A DNA stretch of 64,000 nucleotides from Vibrio pomeroyi (GCA_041879425.1 CP090854.1:310001-374000); one strand, 5' to 3'. Shown: positions 50,548-61,400, counted from the first letter of the stretch. Translations and numbers: made by a program. The notes: generated by a model from the sequence alone, not told the origin.

Positions 50548-51699
50548 ATGAGCGTCATTAATAACGCCTTGTCTGAATTGGCAAAGAAAAAATCAGCGAC
50601 TTCCATCGAAGCTGCAGTCGTGCCGAAAGTAAAAACACGCTCTCCTTTCGTTTGGGTTGCTGCGGGTTTTACACTCAGCTTAGCTATGGGCGGTTGGGCG
50701 ATTTCACAAGGTCCTGCTGTTGATAGTTCAATATCAACTCGGGACGTTCAAGTTTCTGTTGTTGATAGCGCTGAAGGTGAGCCGAAAACGGTAGTGACTC
50801 CACTTGTATCGTCACCAACTAAGAAGCTAGTGACGCTAGATTCTACGAACCTTTCTGCTGACAACACGACGATTGTTAAAAGCACTCAAACTCAGTCTGC
50901 TAAGTCCGATTCAGTTGTTGCATCGACTCAGGTAGTGACAAAGCCGCAAGTAACCTCTAAGTCTCAAAACGTACCTAAAACTGAAATCACAAAGCCAATC
51001 TATGTTGCTAGTGTGGCTAAAAAAGATTCTAAGCCACTCCCTAATGATTCCAAAGCGTCTGGAGATTCAGAAGATAGCGGAATAATGATTGAGCAGGTGG
51101 AGTTAACGTCTGAACAACTCTCTGTTAATGCCCAAGGTCGAGCTCAGAAAGCGCTTGATGCGAACGATCTTGCTGGTGCGTTGAAAGGTTATAACGAAGC
51201 GCTTCGCTATGCCCCAAGAAATGAAGATGTTCGTCAGAAGCTCGCGATTCTCTATTTTGGTAAGGGTGATACGCGTAAAGCCTACGAACTTTATCAGTCT
51301 GGTATCAAACTCAACAACAACAGCGAAAAATTGCGCTTAGGTCTATCAAAACTGCTGGTTAAAGCAGACCAATCTGAAGCGGCTTTGAGTCCATTAATAC
51401 ATTTACCACCGAATCCAACTCAAGACTATTTGGCGATGCGTGCCGCGCTGAGCCAAAAGTCACAGCAAGAAGAGATTGCATTAGAGAGTTATCAAAAACT
51501 GGTTGAGATTGATTCGGATAATGCTCGCTGGTGGCTAGGTTTGGCTATCCAACAAGAGCGACAGCTTGATTTTACGGCGGCAAAACAATCTTACCAAGGT
51601 GCGCTAGTCAGAGTTGGCATCTCATCTCAATCGCAAAGCTTTGTACGAGATCGATTAAAAATAATCAATGCTTTAGAGGAGAGTAGCGATGCAAATTAG
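50548..51699 (+). CDS. mshN: MSHA biogenesis TPR protein MshN
   Basis: The 383-residue protein begins MSVINNALSELAKKK, has one transmembrane helix at about 36-54 and a long Ser/Thr/Lys-rich periplasmic linker (about 60-190), and ends in tetratricopeptide repeats (about 195-380). GGA lies at good spacing before ATG 50548. The GTG at 50530 sits inside mshM and is not needed. TPR proteins of this kind hold pilus complexes together. The end overlaps mshE by 11 bases. Confidence 0.88.
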   Translation: MSVINNALSELAKKKSATSIEAAVVPKVKTRSPFVWVAAGFTLSLAMGGWAISQGPAVDSSISTRDVQVSVVDSAEGEPKTVVTPLVSSPTKKLVTLDSTNLSADNTTIVKSTQTQSAKSDSVVASTQVVTKPQVTSKSQNVPKTEITKPIYVASVAKKDSKPLPNDSKASGDSEDSGIMIEQVELTSEQLSVNAQGRAQKALDANDLAGALKGYNEALRYAPRNEDVRQKLAILYFGKGDTRKAYELYQSGIKLNNNSEKLRLGLSKLLVKADQSEAALSPLIHLPPNPTQDYLAMRAALSQKSQQEEIALESYQKLVEIDSDNARWWLGLAIQQERQLDFTAAKQSYQGALVRVGISSQSQSFVRDRLKIINALEESSDAN

Positions 51700-53413
51700 A
51701 TTAAGAAAAAGGCTTGGTGATTTGCTCGTTGAAGAGGGCATTATTACCGAGGCTCAAGTGGAACAAGCACTTGCCTCTCAAAAAAGCACTGGTCGTAAGC
51801 TAGGTGATGCACTGATTGAACTTGGCTTCCTGTCGGAACAACAGATGCTGAGCTTCTTATCTCAGCAGTTAGCCATTCCTCTTATCGATTTAAGCCGCGC
51901 TGTTGTCGATGTCGAAGCGGTTCAGCTTTTACCTGAAGTGCATGCGCGTCGTCTTCGTGCTTTGGTTATCGGACGCCAAGGCGATACTTTACGTGTTGCT
52001 ATGAGTGATCCAGCCGATCTGTTTGCACAGGAATCTTTACTTGGCCAATTAGGCGATTACGCACTCGAATTCGTTGTTGCTCCAGAAAGGCAGTTAGTTG
52101 ATGGTTTTGACCGTTACTACCGAAGAACCAAAGAGATTGCCTCATTTGCAGAGCAGCTTCATGCCGAGCACCAAGTTAATGAAGCCTTCGATTTTGATAT
52201 TGCCGAAGAAGACAGCGACGAAGTTACGGTTGTTAAGCTGATTAACTCACTGTTTGAAGATGCGATTCAAGTTGGCGCTTCTGATATTCACATCGAGCCA
52301 GACTCAAATGTACTGCGCCTTCGTCAGCGTATTGATGGTGTGTTGCATGAAACCTTGTTAAACGAAGTCAATATCGCTTCTGCTCTGGTACTGCGCTTAA
52401 AGCTGATGGCAAATCTCGATATCTCAGAGAAACGTCTTCCTCAAGATGGTCGTTTCAATATCCGAGCGAAGGGCCAATCTGTCGATATTCGTATGTCGAC
52501 TATGCCAGTACAGCACGGCGAGTCTGTGGTGATGCGTCTACTTAACCAATCTGCTGGGTTACGTAAATTGGAGTCGTCGGGTATCCCGAGCGATCTTCTG
52601 GTTCGCCTCCGCCAGCAGTTACGTCGTCCGCACGGAATGATCTTGGTTACTGGCCCTACTGGTTCGGGTAAAACAACCACCTTGTACGGTGCGTTAAGTG
52701 AATTGAACGAACCGGGTAAAAAGATCATTACTGCGGAAGATCCGGTGGAATACCGCCTTCCTCGTGTTAACCAAGTCCAAGTTAACCCTAAGATTAATCT
52801 CGATTTCTCTACGATCTTGAGAACTTTTCTGCGTCAGGATCCCGATATCATTCTTATTGGTGAGATGCGTGACCACGAAACCGTAGAGATAGGTCTGAGA
52901 GCAGCACTGACGGGTCACTTAGTATTAAGTACGCTGCATACCAATGATGCAGTAGACAGTGCACTGCGTATGATGGATATGGGCGCTCCGGGCTATCTAG
53001 TGGCAAGTGCCGTTCGAGCCGTGGTCGCTCAGCGATTGGTTCGTAAAGTGTGTAACGACTGTAAGGTTGAAGATGAGCTAGATGAACCTCGCAAGCAATG
53101 GTTGAGCGTTCGCTTCCCAAATCAGGTAGGCGTGCCATTTATGAAAGGACGTGGCTGCCAGAACTGTAACCTAACGGGTTATCGTGGGCGTATTGGTGTC
53201 TTCGAGATGTTGGAGCTAGAGCAAAACATGATGGATGCACTTAGAGCCAATGATGCCGTTGGTTTTGCTCAAACGGCGAGACAGTCTGAAAACTACAAAC
53301 CTCTCTTGGCTTCTGCGATGGAATTGGCTTTGCAAGGTGTCGTGAGTCTCGACGAGATAATGCACCTTGGTGAAGGCGATGCGTCCGGTGCAACCGACCC
53401 AATTTATCTGTAG
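51689..53413 (+). CDS. mshE: MSHA pilus extension ATPase MshE, cyclic-di-GMP binding
   Basis: MshE is the GspE/PilB-type motor that adds pilin subunits. The N-terminus carries the tandem MshEN motif, RLGDLL...G...L..Q (R8 to Q31) and KLGDAL...G...L..Q, known in V. cholerae to bind cyclic-di-GMP. After a linker come Walker A GPTGSGKT at 322-329, the Asp/His boxes (ILIGEMRD; VLSTLHTND) and a four-cysteine zinc site (CNDC, CQNC). The 574-residue protein is complete. It is the point where the second messenger should control pilus extension. Confidence 0.95.
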   Translation: MQIRLRKRLGDLLVEEGIITEAQVEQALASQKSTGRKLGDALIELGFLSEQQMLSFLSQQLAIPLIDLSRAVVDVEAVQLLPEVHARRLRALVIGRQGDTLRVAMSDPADLFAQESLLGQLGDYALEFVVAPERQLVDGFDRYYRRTKEIASFAEQLHAEHQVNEAFDFDIAEEDSDEVTVVKLINSLFEDAIQVGASDIHIEPDSNVLRLRQRIDGVLHETLLNEVNIASALVLRLKLMANLDISEKRLPQDGRFNIRAKGQSVDIRMSTMPVQHGESVVMRLLNQSAGLRKLESSGIPSDLLVRLRQQLRRPHGMILVTGPTGSGKTTTLYGALSELNEPGKKIITAEDPVEYRLPRVNQVQVNPKINLDFSTILRTFLRQDPDIILIGEMRDHETVEIGLRAALTGHLVLSTLHTNDAVDSALRMMDMGAPGYLVASAVRAVVAQRLVRKVCNDCKVEDELDEPRKQWLSVRFPNQVGVPFMKGRGCQNCNLTGYRGRIGVFEMLELEQNMMDALRANDAVGFAQTARQSENYKPLLASAMELALQGVVSLDEIMHLGEGDASGATDPIYL

Positions 53414-53425
53414 GGGTAGAGTGAT

Positions 53426-54649
53426 ATGCCAACTTATCGTTATGTAGGTCGCAGCTCCGATGGCAGTCAAGTTACTGGCCAGTTGGATGCGAATAACGAA
53501 GATCTCGCCGCTGAAAGCTTGATGAGTAAGGGGATCATTCCAACCTCAATCAAGCTGGGGAAAAGTGGCGGGTCTGTATTGGATATGGACGTATCTAGCC
53601 TATTTACGCCCAATGTCCCTCTTGAGGTGTTGGTTCTGTTTTGTCGACAGTTATACAGTCTAACCAAAGCGGGCGTGCCACTATTAAGGTCGATGAAAGG
53701 CCTCACTCAAAATTGCGAAAATAAACAGCTGAAAGCCGCACTTGAAGAAGTGGTTGCTGAACTCACCAATGGTCGTGGATTAGCAGCATCGATGCAGATG
53801 CACCCTAAGGTATTCAGTCCATTGTTTGTATCGATGATTGGTGTTGGTGAAAACACGGGTCGTCTAGATCAGGCTCTGCTGCAGTTGGCTGGATACTATG
53901 AGCAGGAAGTTGAGACTCGTAAGCGAATCAAGACCGCGATGCGTTACCCAACCTTCGTGATCAGCTTTATTTTGATTGCGATGTTCATTCTTAACATCAA
54001 GGTTATTCCACAGTTCTCGAGCATGTTCGCACGTTTCGGTGTCGACCTGCCTCTGCCGACTCGTATCTTGATTGGTATGTCGGAGTTCTTTGTTAATTAC
54101 TGGGGCTTAATGCTCGGAGTGATCTTTGGTCTTATCTTTGCTTTTAAAGCCTGGGTGAAGACAGACAAAGGATTAGAGAAGTGGGACAGATTACGTTTGA
54201 AGATGCCAGTGATCGGTGGCGTTGTAAATCGAGCGCTGTTGTCACGTTTTTCACGTACCTTTGCCCTGATGCTAAAAGCGGGCGTACCACTTAACCAATC
54301 ATTAGCGTTATCGGCTGAGGCTTTGGATAACCGTTTTCTAGAGCTTCGAGTTCAAGCGATGAAATCGGCGATAGAAGCGGGTAGTACGGTGTCATCTACT
54401 GCTATCAACAGCGAAATTTTCACGCCACTAGTGATACAAATGATTTCCGTCGGTGAAGAGACGGGTCGTATTGATGAGTTGCTGCTTGAGGTAGCTGATT
54501 TTTATGATCGAGAAGTCGATTACGATTTAAAGACTTTGACCGCCAGAATTGAACCAATCTTGTTGACCATAGTTGCGGGTATGGTGCTGATTTTAGCTCT
54601 GGGTATTTTCTTACCGATGTGGGGAATGCTCGATGCAATCAAAGGTTAA
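53426..54649 (+). CDS. mshG: MSHA inner-membrane platform protein MshG
   Basis: The 407-residue protein is a GspF/PilC family platform, with two homologous T2SF domains (about 70-193 and 273-395) and three helices (near 170-190, 220-240 and 375-400). The motif IGVGENTGRLDQAL and its repeat SVGEETGRIDELL are conserved. It anchors the pilus and couples to MshE, whose gene ends 12 bases upstream. mshF follows three bases downstream. Confidence 0.94.
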   Translation: MPTYRYVGRSSDGSQVTGQLDANNEDLAAESLMSKGIIPTSIKLGKSGGSVLDMDVSSLFTPNVPLEVLVLFCRQLYSLTKAGVPLLRSMKGLTQNCENKQLKAALEEVVAELTNGRGLAASMQMHPKVFSPLFVSMIGVGENTGRLDQALLQLAGYYEQEVETRKRIKTAMRYPTFVISFILIAMFILNIKVIPQFSSMFARFGVDLPLPTRILIGMSEFFVNYWGLMLGVIFGLIFAFKAWVKTDKGLEKWDRLRLKMPVIGGVVNRALLSRFSRTFALMLKAGVPLNQSLALSAEALDNRFLELRVQAMKSAIEAGSTVSSTAINSEIFTPLVIQMISVGEETGRIDELLLEVADFYDREVDYDLKTLTARIEPILLTIVAGMVLILALGIFLPMWGMLDAIKG

Positions 54650-54652
54650 GGA

Positions 54653-55108
54653 ATGCTAAATAACCTACAGCGCTCACGTTTTGTTATTTGGACTGTGGTT
54701 ATCCTTTTTCTTGTGATTGGATTACTTTCGGCATGGGAAACGGTAGAAGAAGAAGCGACTAATACGGCATTTATCGTGGCGAGTAAACGAATTCTTGAGC
54801 AAGCAAATCTGTTCAAACAGCAGTATTTGTTAAAGGGTACTCAGCGAGAAAATGATTCGGAATCACCAAAAGTCTATAGCAGAACAGGGTGGATAATGCC
54901 GATTCAGGGCTCTGAGCGAGACTGCAATTATTGGCTGGATCAATTATATCCCCAAGGGAGTGTTTTAGGGCTAAGCTCTCCAAGTATTGAAGATAAAAGT
55001 GATAACATACAGTTTCATTGTAGTTATCATTATAGCGATAAATATCAGATAGATATATTACTCGAAAGAGAAAGGTTTAGTGTAAAAGCCAATATTTTGG
55101 CTTTGTGA
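54653..55108 (+). CDS. mshF: MSHA biogenesis protein MshF
   Basis: The 151-residue protein has one N-terminal helix (about 8-29, RFVIWTVVILFLVIGLLSAW) but no type III prepilin cleavage motif with FTLIE. It occupies the conserved mshF place, last in the machine half of the locus. The role is not well defined in the literature I know. A hairpin (AAAGCC/GGCTTT) lies over its 3' end. Confidence 0.82.
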   Translation: MLNNLQRSRFVIWTVVILFLVIGLLSAWETVEEEATNTAFIVASKRILEQANLFKQQYLLKGTQRENDSESPKVYSRTGWIMPIQGSERDCNYWLDQLYPQGSVLGLSSPSIEDKSDNIQFHCSYHYSDKYQIDILLERERFSVKANILAL

Positions 55109-55113
55109 AAATA

Positions 55114-55156
55114 TTGACAGTTTTTTTATGGTTTTATACGAGCGCGAATGTATAAT
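55114..55156 (+). promoter_or_regulatory. Promoter region of the pilin operon mshBACDOPQ
   Basis: TTGACA (55114-55119) could work with TATACG (55135-55140, 15-base spacing). A perfect TATAAT lies at 55151-55156, 32 bases before mshB. The exact start is uncertain. A second promoter before mshB is expected from the two-operon structure of the MSHA locus in V. cholerae. Confidence 0.55.
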
Positions 55157-55187
55157 GCGCGTTAATAATTAGATGAGTAGGTAGAAA

Positions 55188-55763
55188 ATGCTTAAGAATC
55201 AAAAGGGTTTCTCCCTTGTCGAATTAGTCATAGTGATCGTGGTCGTTGGTTTATTGGCGGTAGCTGCTTTACCTCGCTTTCTCGATGTGACAGATGAAGC
55301 CAAGAAATCAAGCATAGAAGGCGTTGCTGGTGGCTTTGCAACCGCAGTATTGTCGGCTAGAGCACAATGGGAAGCAGAAGCTAGACCATCAGAGAAGATA
55401 GGTGTTGAAACATACAATACTGTAAAATATGATGGTGTTGATTTTTGGTTAACAAGATCAAAGAACAGTAGCAACGTCGATACCGACTTTCGAGATGGCT
55501 ACCCTTGGACTCTGAACAACAATTCTGGCACCGCGCCACAAGATATTTCAGATAAAACATGTTCTGAACTGATGGAAAACTTGCTGCAGAATCCACCTAA
55601 AGTTGGTGAGGTTTCAGTTGTTGCTAGTGACTCAAATTACAAATATTCAGCGCAAGCGAATTCTGGTGATGCAACGTGTACTTACGTTCAATTAGAAGGT
55701 AGTACTGAGCACGAATTTGTTTACGAAATTAAAACTGGTCGTGTGACCGTAACTTTGCAGTAA
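55188..55763 (+). CDS. mshB: MSHA minor pilin MshB
   Basis: This type IV prepilin has the short leader MLKNQKG, cleaved before [20 protein letters not shown], with the conserved E at mature position 5. The 191-residue protein has a globular C-terminal part with two cysteines (DKTCSEL and DATCTYV) that could form a disulfide. It is a minor pilin, encoded directly before the major pilin. Confidence 0.92.
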   Translation: MLKNQKGFSLVELVIVIVVVGLLAVAALPRFLDVTDEAKKSSIEGVAGGFATAVLSARAQWEAEARPSEKIGVETYNTVKYDGVDFWLTRSKNSSNVDTDFRDGYPWTLNNNSGTAPQDISDKTCSELMENLLQNPPKVGEVSVVASDSNYKYSAQANSGDATCTYVQLEGSTEHEFVYEIKTGRVTVTLQ

Positions 55764-55798
55764 GTCTGCGTAAAATTAAACATAGAGAGAGCTTAACT

Positions 55799-56275
55799 AT
55801 GAAAAGACAAGGCGGTTTCACCCTAATCGAACTAGTGGTTGTAATTGTTATTCTAGGTATTCTTGCTGTAACTGCGGCACCGCGTTTCCTAAACCTTCAA
55901 GATGATGCTCGAAATGCATCACTTCAAGGTTTGAAAGGTGCGGTTGATGGCGCAGCTGGCATTGTTTACGGTAAGTCAGCTATTGAAGGCGAAGAGTCTG
56001 TATCATCTGGGGCGGCTGTTGAAGGCATTGCTACCGCATTTGGCTACCCAACAGCAACGTCTGCAGGTATTGTTGCAGCTGTAACTGGCTTAGGCACAGA
56101 CTGGACACAGGTTACTGGTACGGTTTCAGGTGCATCAGCAGATAGTATTAGTTTTGGGTTTAATGCTACAGATGTAACGTGTGTGGTAACTTATAACCAA
56201 GCAACTGGTACAACCGCAGATACAGCAGCAACAACATTTGTTACTATTGGTGATGGTTGTAACTCAAGCAACTAA
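55799..56275 (+). CDS. mshA: MSHA major pilin MshA
   Basis: The 158-residue prepilin has leader MKRQGG, cleaved before [20 protein letters not shown] with E5 present. The globular part is small, rich in Ala, Thr and Gly, and ends with a disulfide loop (VTCVVTY to DGCNSSN). It forms the shaft of the MSHA pilus used for attachment to surfaces and as a phage receptor. A strong terminator follows 19 bases after its stop, so it should be the most abundant product of the operon. Confidence 0.95.
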   Translation: MKRQGGFTLIELVVVIVILGILAVTAAPRFLNLQDDARNASLQGLKGAVDGAAGIVYGKSAIEGEESVSSGAAVEGIATAFGYPTATSAGIVAAVTGLGTDWTQVTGTVSGASADSISFGFNATDVTCVVTYNQATGTTADTAATTFVTIGDGCNSSN

Positions 56276-56294
56276 AGCTCTTGTTGCGAATTGA

Positions 56295-56317
56295 GGCCAG
56301 CTTTGCTGGCCTTTTTT
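56295..56317 (+). terminator. Intrinsic terminator between mshA and mshC
   Basis: GGCCAGC, loop TTT and GCTGGCC form the stem, followed by six T. It would let most transcripts end after the major pilin and a few reach the minor pilin genes. Confidence 0.92.
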
Positions 56318-56422
56318 ATTTTAGGAATAAACTAATAAATCTCTAATATTCACAATAGATATATTCATTGTTTTTATTCTATCTTGTAATGTAGAGCTGC
56401 GATTGAGCGACTTAGGATGTAT

Positions 56423-56920
56423 ATGGACATAAAGCCAAATAGAGGTTTTACGTTAGTTGAATTGATTGTAGTGATTCTTTTACTTGCGATTATATCAGCG
56501 ACAGCTATTAGCCGTTTTGGTGGACGCCAAAGCTATGAATTGTATGCCCTACAAGAGCAGGCTTCTTCTGTCATTCGACAAATTCAGCTCAATAGAATGC
56601 AATCTAACACGGATATGTCTGTGTCAGGTGCTGAAAGCTTACGTTTAGTCGCTGCGAACAATTGCATCGGCTCGCAATCTGCTTGTGACAACTTATCTGA
56701 AACAAGAAGTGATGTTATCGCTAGTGATGATTATAGTTTCTCGTCTGTACCTACCTCTAGTTACTCTTCTCCAATCGAATTCAACCTTTTAGGTAACCCT
56801 GAAAATACTGCATCATCTGGTGTTCAAATTACTATCTCATCTAATAACAGTCCAGACAGAGCTTGGGTTTGTATCAATTCTCAAGGTTTTGTTTATCCAA
56901 GTAACCAGGTATGCCCATGA
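56423..56920 (+). CDS. mshC: MSHA minor pilin MshC
   Basis: The prepilin has leader MDIKPNRG before FTLVELIVVILLLAIISATA. I start at ATG 56423 because TTAGG lies at normal spacing, whereas the ATG at 56417 abuts it. The 165-residue product has two cysteine pairs. It overlaps mshD by four bases, the usual sign of coupled translation. Confidence 0.9.
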   Translation: MDIKPNRGFTLVELIVVILLLAIISATAISRFGGRQSYELYALQEQASSVIRQIQLNRMQSNTDMSVSGAESLRLVAANNCIGSQSACDNLSETRSDVIASDDYSFSSVPTSSYSSPIEFNLLGNPENTASSGVQITISSNNSPDRAWVCINSQGFVYPSNQVCP

Positions 56921-57279
56921 AGTACGTAAATAGTGGCTTTACGCTTATTGAGTCGATCATTGTTATTGTACTACTTGGTTTTGCAATGCTCGCATTTTCT
57001 ACTTTTCTCGCACCACAATCCGCGCTTTCAGGACAAGTGAATTATTCCAACCGAGCTTCAGCATTAGGCCAAAGTATTATGACAGACCTTTTAGCTCGAG
57101 ATTACGGCTCGGTGAGTTCTGGTACCCCAATTGAACTCGGCAGCACTTATACTAATTTTGATGTGGATTTGGTTGTTGCCAACGATACCCCAACTGCTTC
57201 GATGCAGAAATTTACGTTAACAATTACCGCAAGCAATAATCCTCCTATCACTTTAGTCGCTTATAAAGGGGAGTATTGA
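56917..57279 (+). CDS. mshD: MSHA minor pilin MshD
   Basis: The prepilin has leader MKYVNSG before FTLIESIIVIVLLGFAMLAF. ATG 56917 overlaps the mshC stop (ATGA) and has AGGT upstream. ATG 56911 would add two residues. At 120 residues it is a short minor pilin, but both ends are tied to neighbours by overlaps, so truncation by frameshift is not indicated. Confidence 0.88.
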   Translation: MKYVNSGFTLIESIIVIVLLGFAMLAFSTFLAPQSALSGQVNYSNRASALGQSIMTDLLARDYGSVSSGTPIELGSTYTNFDVDLVVANDTPTASMQKFTLTITASNNPPITLVAYKGEY

Positions 57280-58001
57280 TGAAGGGGAAAGGGTTTACGC
57301 TTATAGAGATGATTTTAGCTATTGTCATCTCAAGTATCGTCTTGCTTGGTGTCGCAAATTTTACTGAACTCGGTATGAGAGGCTATTTTGGCTCTGTAGA
57401 GCGCTTTCGACTACAAACCGAAGCTAGGTTTGTACTGGAAAAGCTTTCGCGTGAAGTGAGGCATGCTGTACCTAATCTGTTTCCTGCTTCTGTAAGTAGC
57501 GGTTGCGTATCATTTTATCCAATTGTTGATTCAGGTTTTTACGCTACCTCGGGGGCAAACATTAACTTTCTAGTTAGTGATACAGGAGCGACAAGCAGTT
57601 CATTGCAATCTATGTCATTGGTTATAAATCCGACTAGACCACATACGGATATCAGCAACCTAAACAATGTATACCTTCTTGATAGTGTGGTTCCTCCAAG
57701 CGTATCTGCTGCATACTTTTCTATTCCAAACGGAGCTAACACTCTTGTCAGTGAATCTGTAGGTAAAAGGCACTACATTTTTGACTCAAATAACCTTGTG
57801 GAGTATTGCCTTGCGAATAGTAATTTACTAACTCGTAATGGTGTCACAATAAGCGATCGAGTTATGAGTGAGAATAGCACCCTGAGTTATCAACCTGCAG
57901 ATGTTCAGAGTAATGGTGTTGTTGAGTTGATTCTCGAATTTGCAGAAAATAATGAGTCCACAGTGTTTGAGCAAGATATACAGGTGATTAATGTCCCGTA
58001 A
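57279..58001 (+). CDS. mshO: MSHA minor pilin MshO
   Basis: The prepilin has leader MKGKG before FTLIEMILAIVISSIVLLGV, in the style of PilW/GspJ. The start ATG overlaps the mshD stop (TGATG). The 240-residue product has a sizeable globular part (about 40-240). It probably belongs to the initiating tip complex with MshC, MshD and MshP. Confidence 0.88.
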   Translation: MKGKGFTLIEMILAIVISSIVLLGVANFTELGMRGYFGSVERFRLQTEARFVLEKLSREVRHAVPNLFPASVSSGCVSFYPIVDSGFYATSGANINFLVSDTGATSSSLQSMSLVINPTRPHTDISNLNNVYLLDSVVPPSVSAAYFSIPNGANTLVSESVGKRHYIFDSNNLVEYCLANSNLLTRNGVTISDRVMSENSTLSYQPADVQSNGVVELILEFAENNESTVFEQDIQVINVP

Positions 58002-58449
58002 AGCAAGCCAAAGAGGTAGTGCGCTAGTCATGGTCATCTTTGTTATCGTGGTGCTTGGTTTCTTAGCGACAAGTTTGAGTCGAACGAGTTGGTCTGATAA
58101 TGATTCAAACACTCGAGTTGTACTTGGCACACAAGCTTGGTTACTCAGCCATTCGGTTAATGAGTATGTTATGACTCAGTTTTATCCGGATCCTGATCCT
58201 CAGGCTTCTTCTGCCGTTGCTAGTGTTTGTAGCAGTAATGATCTTCAACCTGGAGGTGGGGTTTTTACGGTAGCAAGTTCTATGGTTGATGCAGCTTCGG
58301 TAAATTGTTCTCTTGACCGAGTGCAATGTTCCAATCGGGGAGAGCTTGATGGCTTTGTTTTCTATGTTTTAGAGTCGTCAGTTATTTGTGGTTCTGGTGT
58401 GAGCCAAGTGCAACGTAATCAAGAACTTTGGGTAAAGGAGGCTGAATGA
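57991..58449 (+). CDS. mshP: MSHA minor pilin-like protein MshP (PilX-like)
   Basis: The 152-residue protein has a basic leader (MSRKASQRG) before SALVMVIFVIVVLGFLATSL, a PilX/GspK-like N-terminus without the usual E5. Six cysteines lie in the C-terminal half (for example SVCSS, VNCSL and VQCSN). It overlaps mshO by 11 bases and mshQ by four. Confidence 0.87.
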   Translation: MSRKASQRGSALVMVIFVIVVLGFLATSLSRTSWSDNDSNTRVVLGTQAWLLSHSVNEYVMTQFYPDPDPQASSAVASVCSSNDLQPGGGVFTVASSMVDAASVNCSLDRVQCSNRGELDGFVFYVLESSVICGSGVSQVQRNQELWVKEAE

Positions 58450-61400
58450 AGCAGCTAAGTATAATATTGATACTACTATTTATTTCTTTTCCTTCTTTTG
58501 CCGATTTTTCATCGTCCCAATGCAGCTCACTTCATGCTGGAGACGATTTTTCCGTATGGTTTAAATTAGCTCCATCGTCTGGGGAAGATACTATATATGC
58601 GACTAAAAGAAATGGCGGTAGTCCGACCCCCATTTGGAGTAATGATAGTAGCGTTCAAAGCCCCGTAATTGATGATAACGAAACGTCGAATGGTGAGTTT
58701 TATGAGGTTTGGCTTGAATATGAAAGCGTCACGAATAAATCAGGATGGTTAATTTACAATTTGTGGGAAGGAAGTTCTTGGCGACAAGTTGGAACTCGTC
58801 AATATGCTGACCTTTCAGGGCTTTCTGCAGCGATTGCTGTTTCTGGCGATGGGGCGAGCGAAATCAAGTGTGATGATGATATAACCGAACCCCCTCCAAG
58901 TTATTCACCGCAAGCGCTTTACCAGTTTGGTGTCATACAATGTAATGGTTCAGAATGTAAGATTCCGTTGAATAGACCTTTTACGAATACACCACTTGTG
59001 TTTGTAATGCCGACTATCGATTCAGCTAATCCTGACTCAGATGCTCCTGCAACGTTAGTTGTGACTAATATTACGAAAACGGAAGCAACGATTGAGCAAA
59101 TTAAAGCTCCGAAAAATGGAGGTGGCTCAGATTTAACTAGTCAACCAATGACTGAGGTGAGCTATCTTGCTATTGAGCCTGGTGTGGCTGATTTTAATGG
59201 TCATGAAGTTATTGCTGGTTACTTGGATACGAATAGATACAAATCAAAAAATGGCACAAATGGTAATGCCGAGTCCGTTGCATATTCTACATTTGGAGCC
59301 CAACAAGCCTTTAATTCTCCAGTTGTTCTTCATCAACTTCAAACAAGGAACAATGGTAGTAGATGGGTGACATCCGGTAAACTTATTGGGGGCAATGACA
59401 ATAATGAAGCGAGGCTATTTTTAGAGTTATCGGCGTCAAGAGTTGGTAATAATTACCAAGAAGAACGGGTGGGTTTTATTGCAACAAATTCCACAAGTGG
59501 TTCAACGCTTGAAGTCGATGGCTATAAGGTTCAATTTGCAAGAGGGTATGAGACACCAAGTCAAAATGGTAATGACCCAATGCTCGATGGTTGTGAGGAT
59601 AAATACGCCACGACCTCTCTAACGAATATTGATGGGATCATCGCCAATAAACAAGAGAGAGCCGGTGGGCACGGAGGCTGGTTACGTCGATGTAATATCA
59701 ATAACGATCAAGTTAGTTTTGCTGTTGATGAAGACTTTAGAGACCGCACACATATTCCTGAGGAGGTAGGTTATTTTGCTTTTGAAATTGACGATATTTC
59801 AATTGATATTTGTGAGATATTCCCTGCTCCAGCGAGTTCTTGGAAGAATAATTCTCAAGTAACATTCAATAACGCTCCCAACTTTCCTAATGGTGAGTCT
59901 TTAAAGTATTTCATCGGTGGGTGGGGTGGTGAATCTTGCTCTCCAAGTGAAAGTAATTGCCAAGATATCAGGATGGGTTTTGACCGGTTAACTGATTACT
60001 CGAATTACCAGTACACGTGTCAGACAGGTACTTGTGTTACTGGTGGTGAAAAGGTTGACGCAAGTAAACTCTCGTCAATTAACTTTCCAGCGCTTAATGG
60101 TGATGTAGTGTTCAACAACTCAAGACCTGATGAAATTGATCAGACCGGAAGTTGTGAGGCTGCTTTGGTTGGAGATACATGTCACCCAGCAGGGCAAGGT
60201 GATGGTGTGATCAATATAAATGTGGATCTTAACTCACTAACCTTAGGATATGGTGGTTCTGATTATCCAGTTGAATACCGATTTCCAGCGAACAAAAAAG
60301 TGTATATCGGTAATCTCACATCTAATAGTTCAAATGTTACTTTGGCGGTTGGAGCAAATACCTATCATTATTTCAAGACACTAAAGTTTAATAGTACGAA
60401 TAATACGATTAAGGTGAGCTCTAAGTCGGCGATATTAATAAAAGATTCATTAATCTTTAATAGCCCGGCAGACGTGAACAATGATCACGTTAGTGATGAT
60501 TTGATTTTCTATGGCCCTGAGGCTGATGCCACATTCAACATCGCATCAGGGGCAATAGTTAATGCGCATATTTTATTTGATTCGATCCTGTTTAATAATG
60601 GTGGAACGATTGGAGGTTCAGTTATAACCAATAGCTTAACCATACATGACGCCAACACTGTGATCTTAGGACAGAATAGTTGTTACAGCCCTCCCGCGAG
60701 TTATCAATTGGATTTAAGCCCAAATAAAGACTTCTCTTTATTGTGTGAAACTCCACAAGTGACGGTCACCGTAACTGATACTCAAGGGAATCCAACCACG
60801 GAGCAAGTTGAAGTTTATATTACGACACCTGCTGGCATAACCGTTGATAGTGTTATTGAAGGGCACCATAACGGCGGTAATTCTTATTCGACAAATTCAT
60901 CTGGGATATTAACGCTCGGTTTAGATGCTGATTCAATTGGGACTTATGAAATTGAGGCTGAATTAGCTTCTGACTCAAGCCAAAATGACTCTGGTGATTT
61001 TCTAGTATCGCTCTATAAATTTGAAGCGAGTGATGTATATGCTGTAGCCGATCAGGCTGCGACATTTGATTTGAAAGTATTAGCTTGCAAAGGCGATGAA
61101 GCAACATTGGTTTCAGGTTATCAAGGTGATAAAAACCTCGCAGTATCAGACTTTTCGTTGGTGAACCCCACCTCTGCTCAAGGAGCTGTTGATGGAAACT
61201 TATTGGTAAAAAGCAAGAGCGACTGGAGTGATACCTCGGTAATCTTTGAATTTGAAAGTTCCGCTCAAAGTACTGGTTCAGTTATTTACAGCGAAGCCGG
61301 TAAAGTTAGCTTCAAACTTTCCGACCCTACTTTTGAATGCCCTACGGGATATGATTGTGAAGATAACGATGGTGGAAGTTGGGACTCGTTAGAAGGTATC

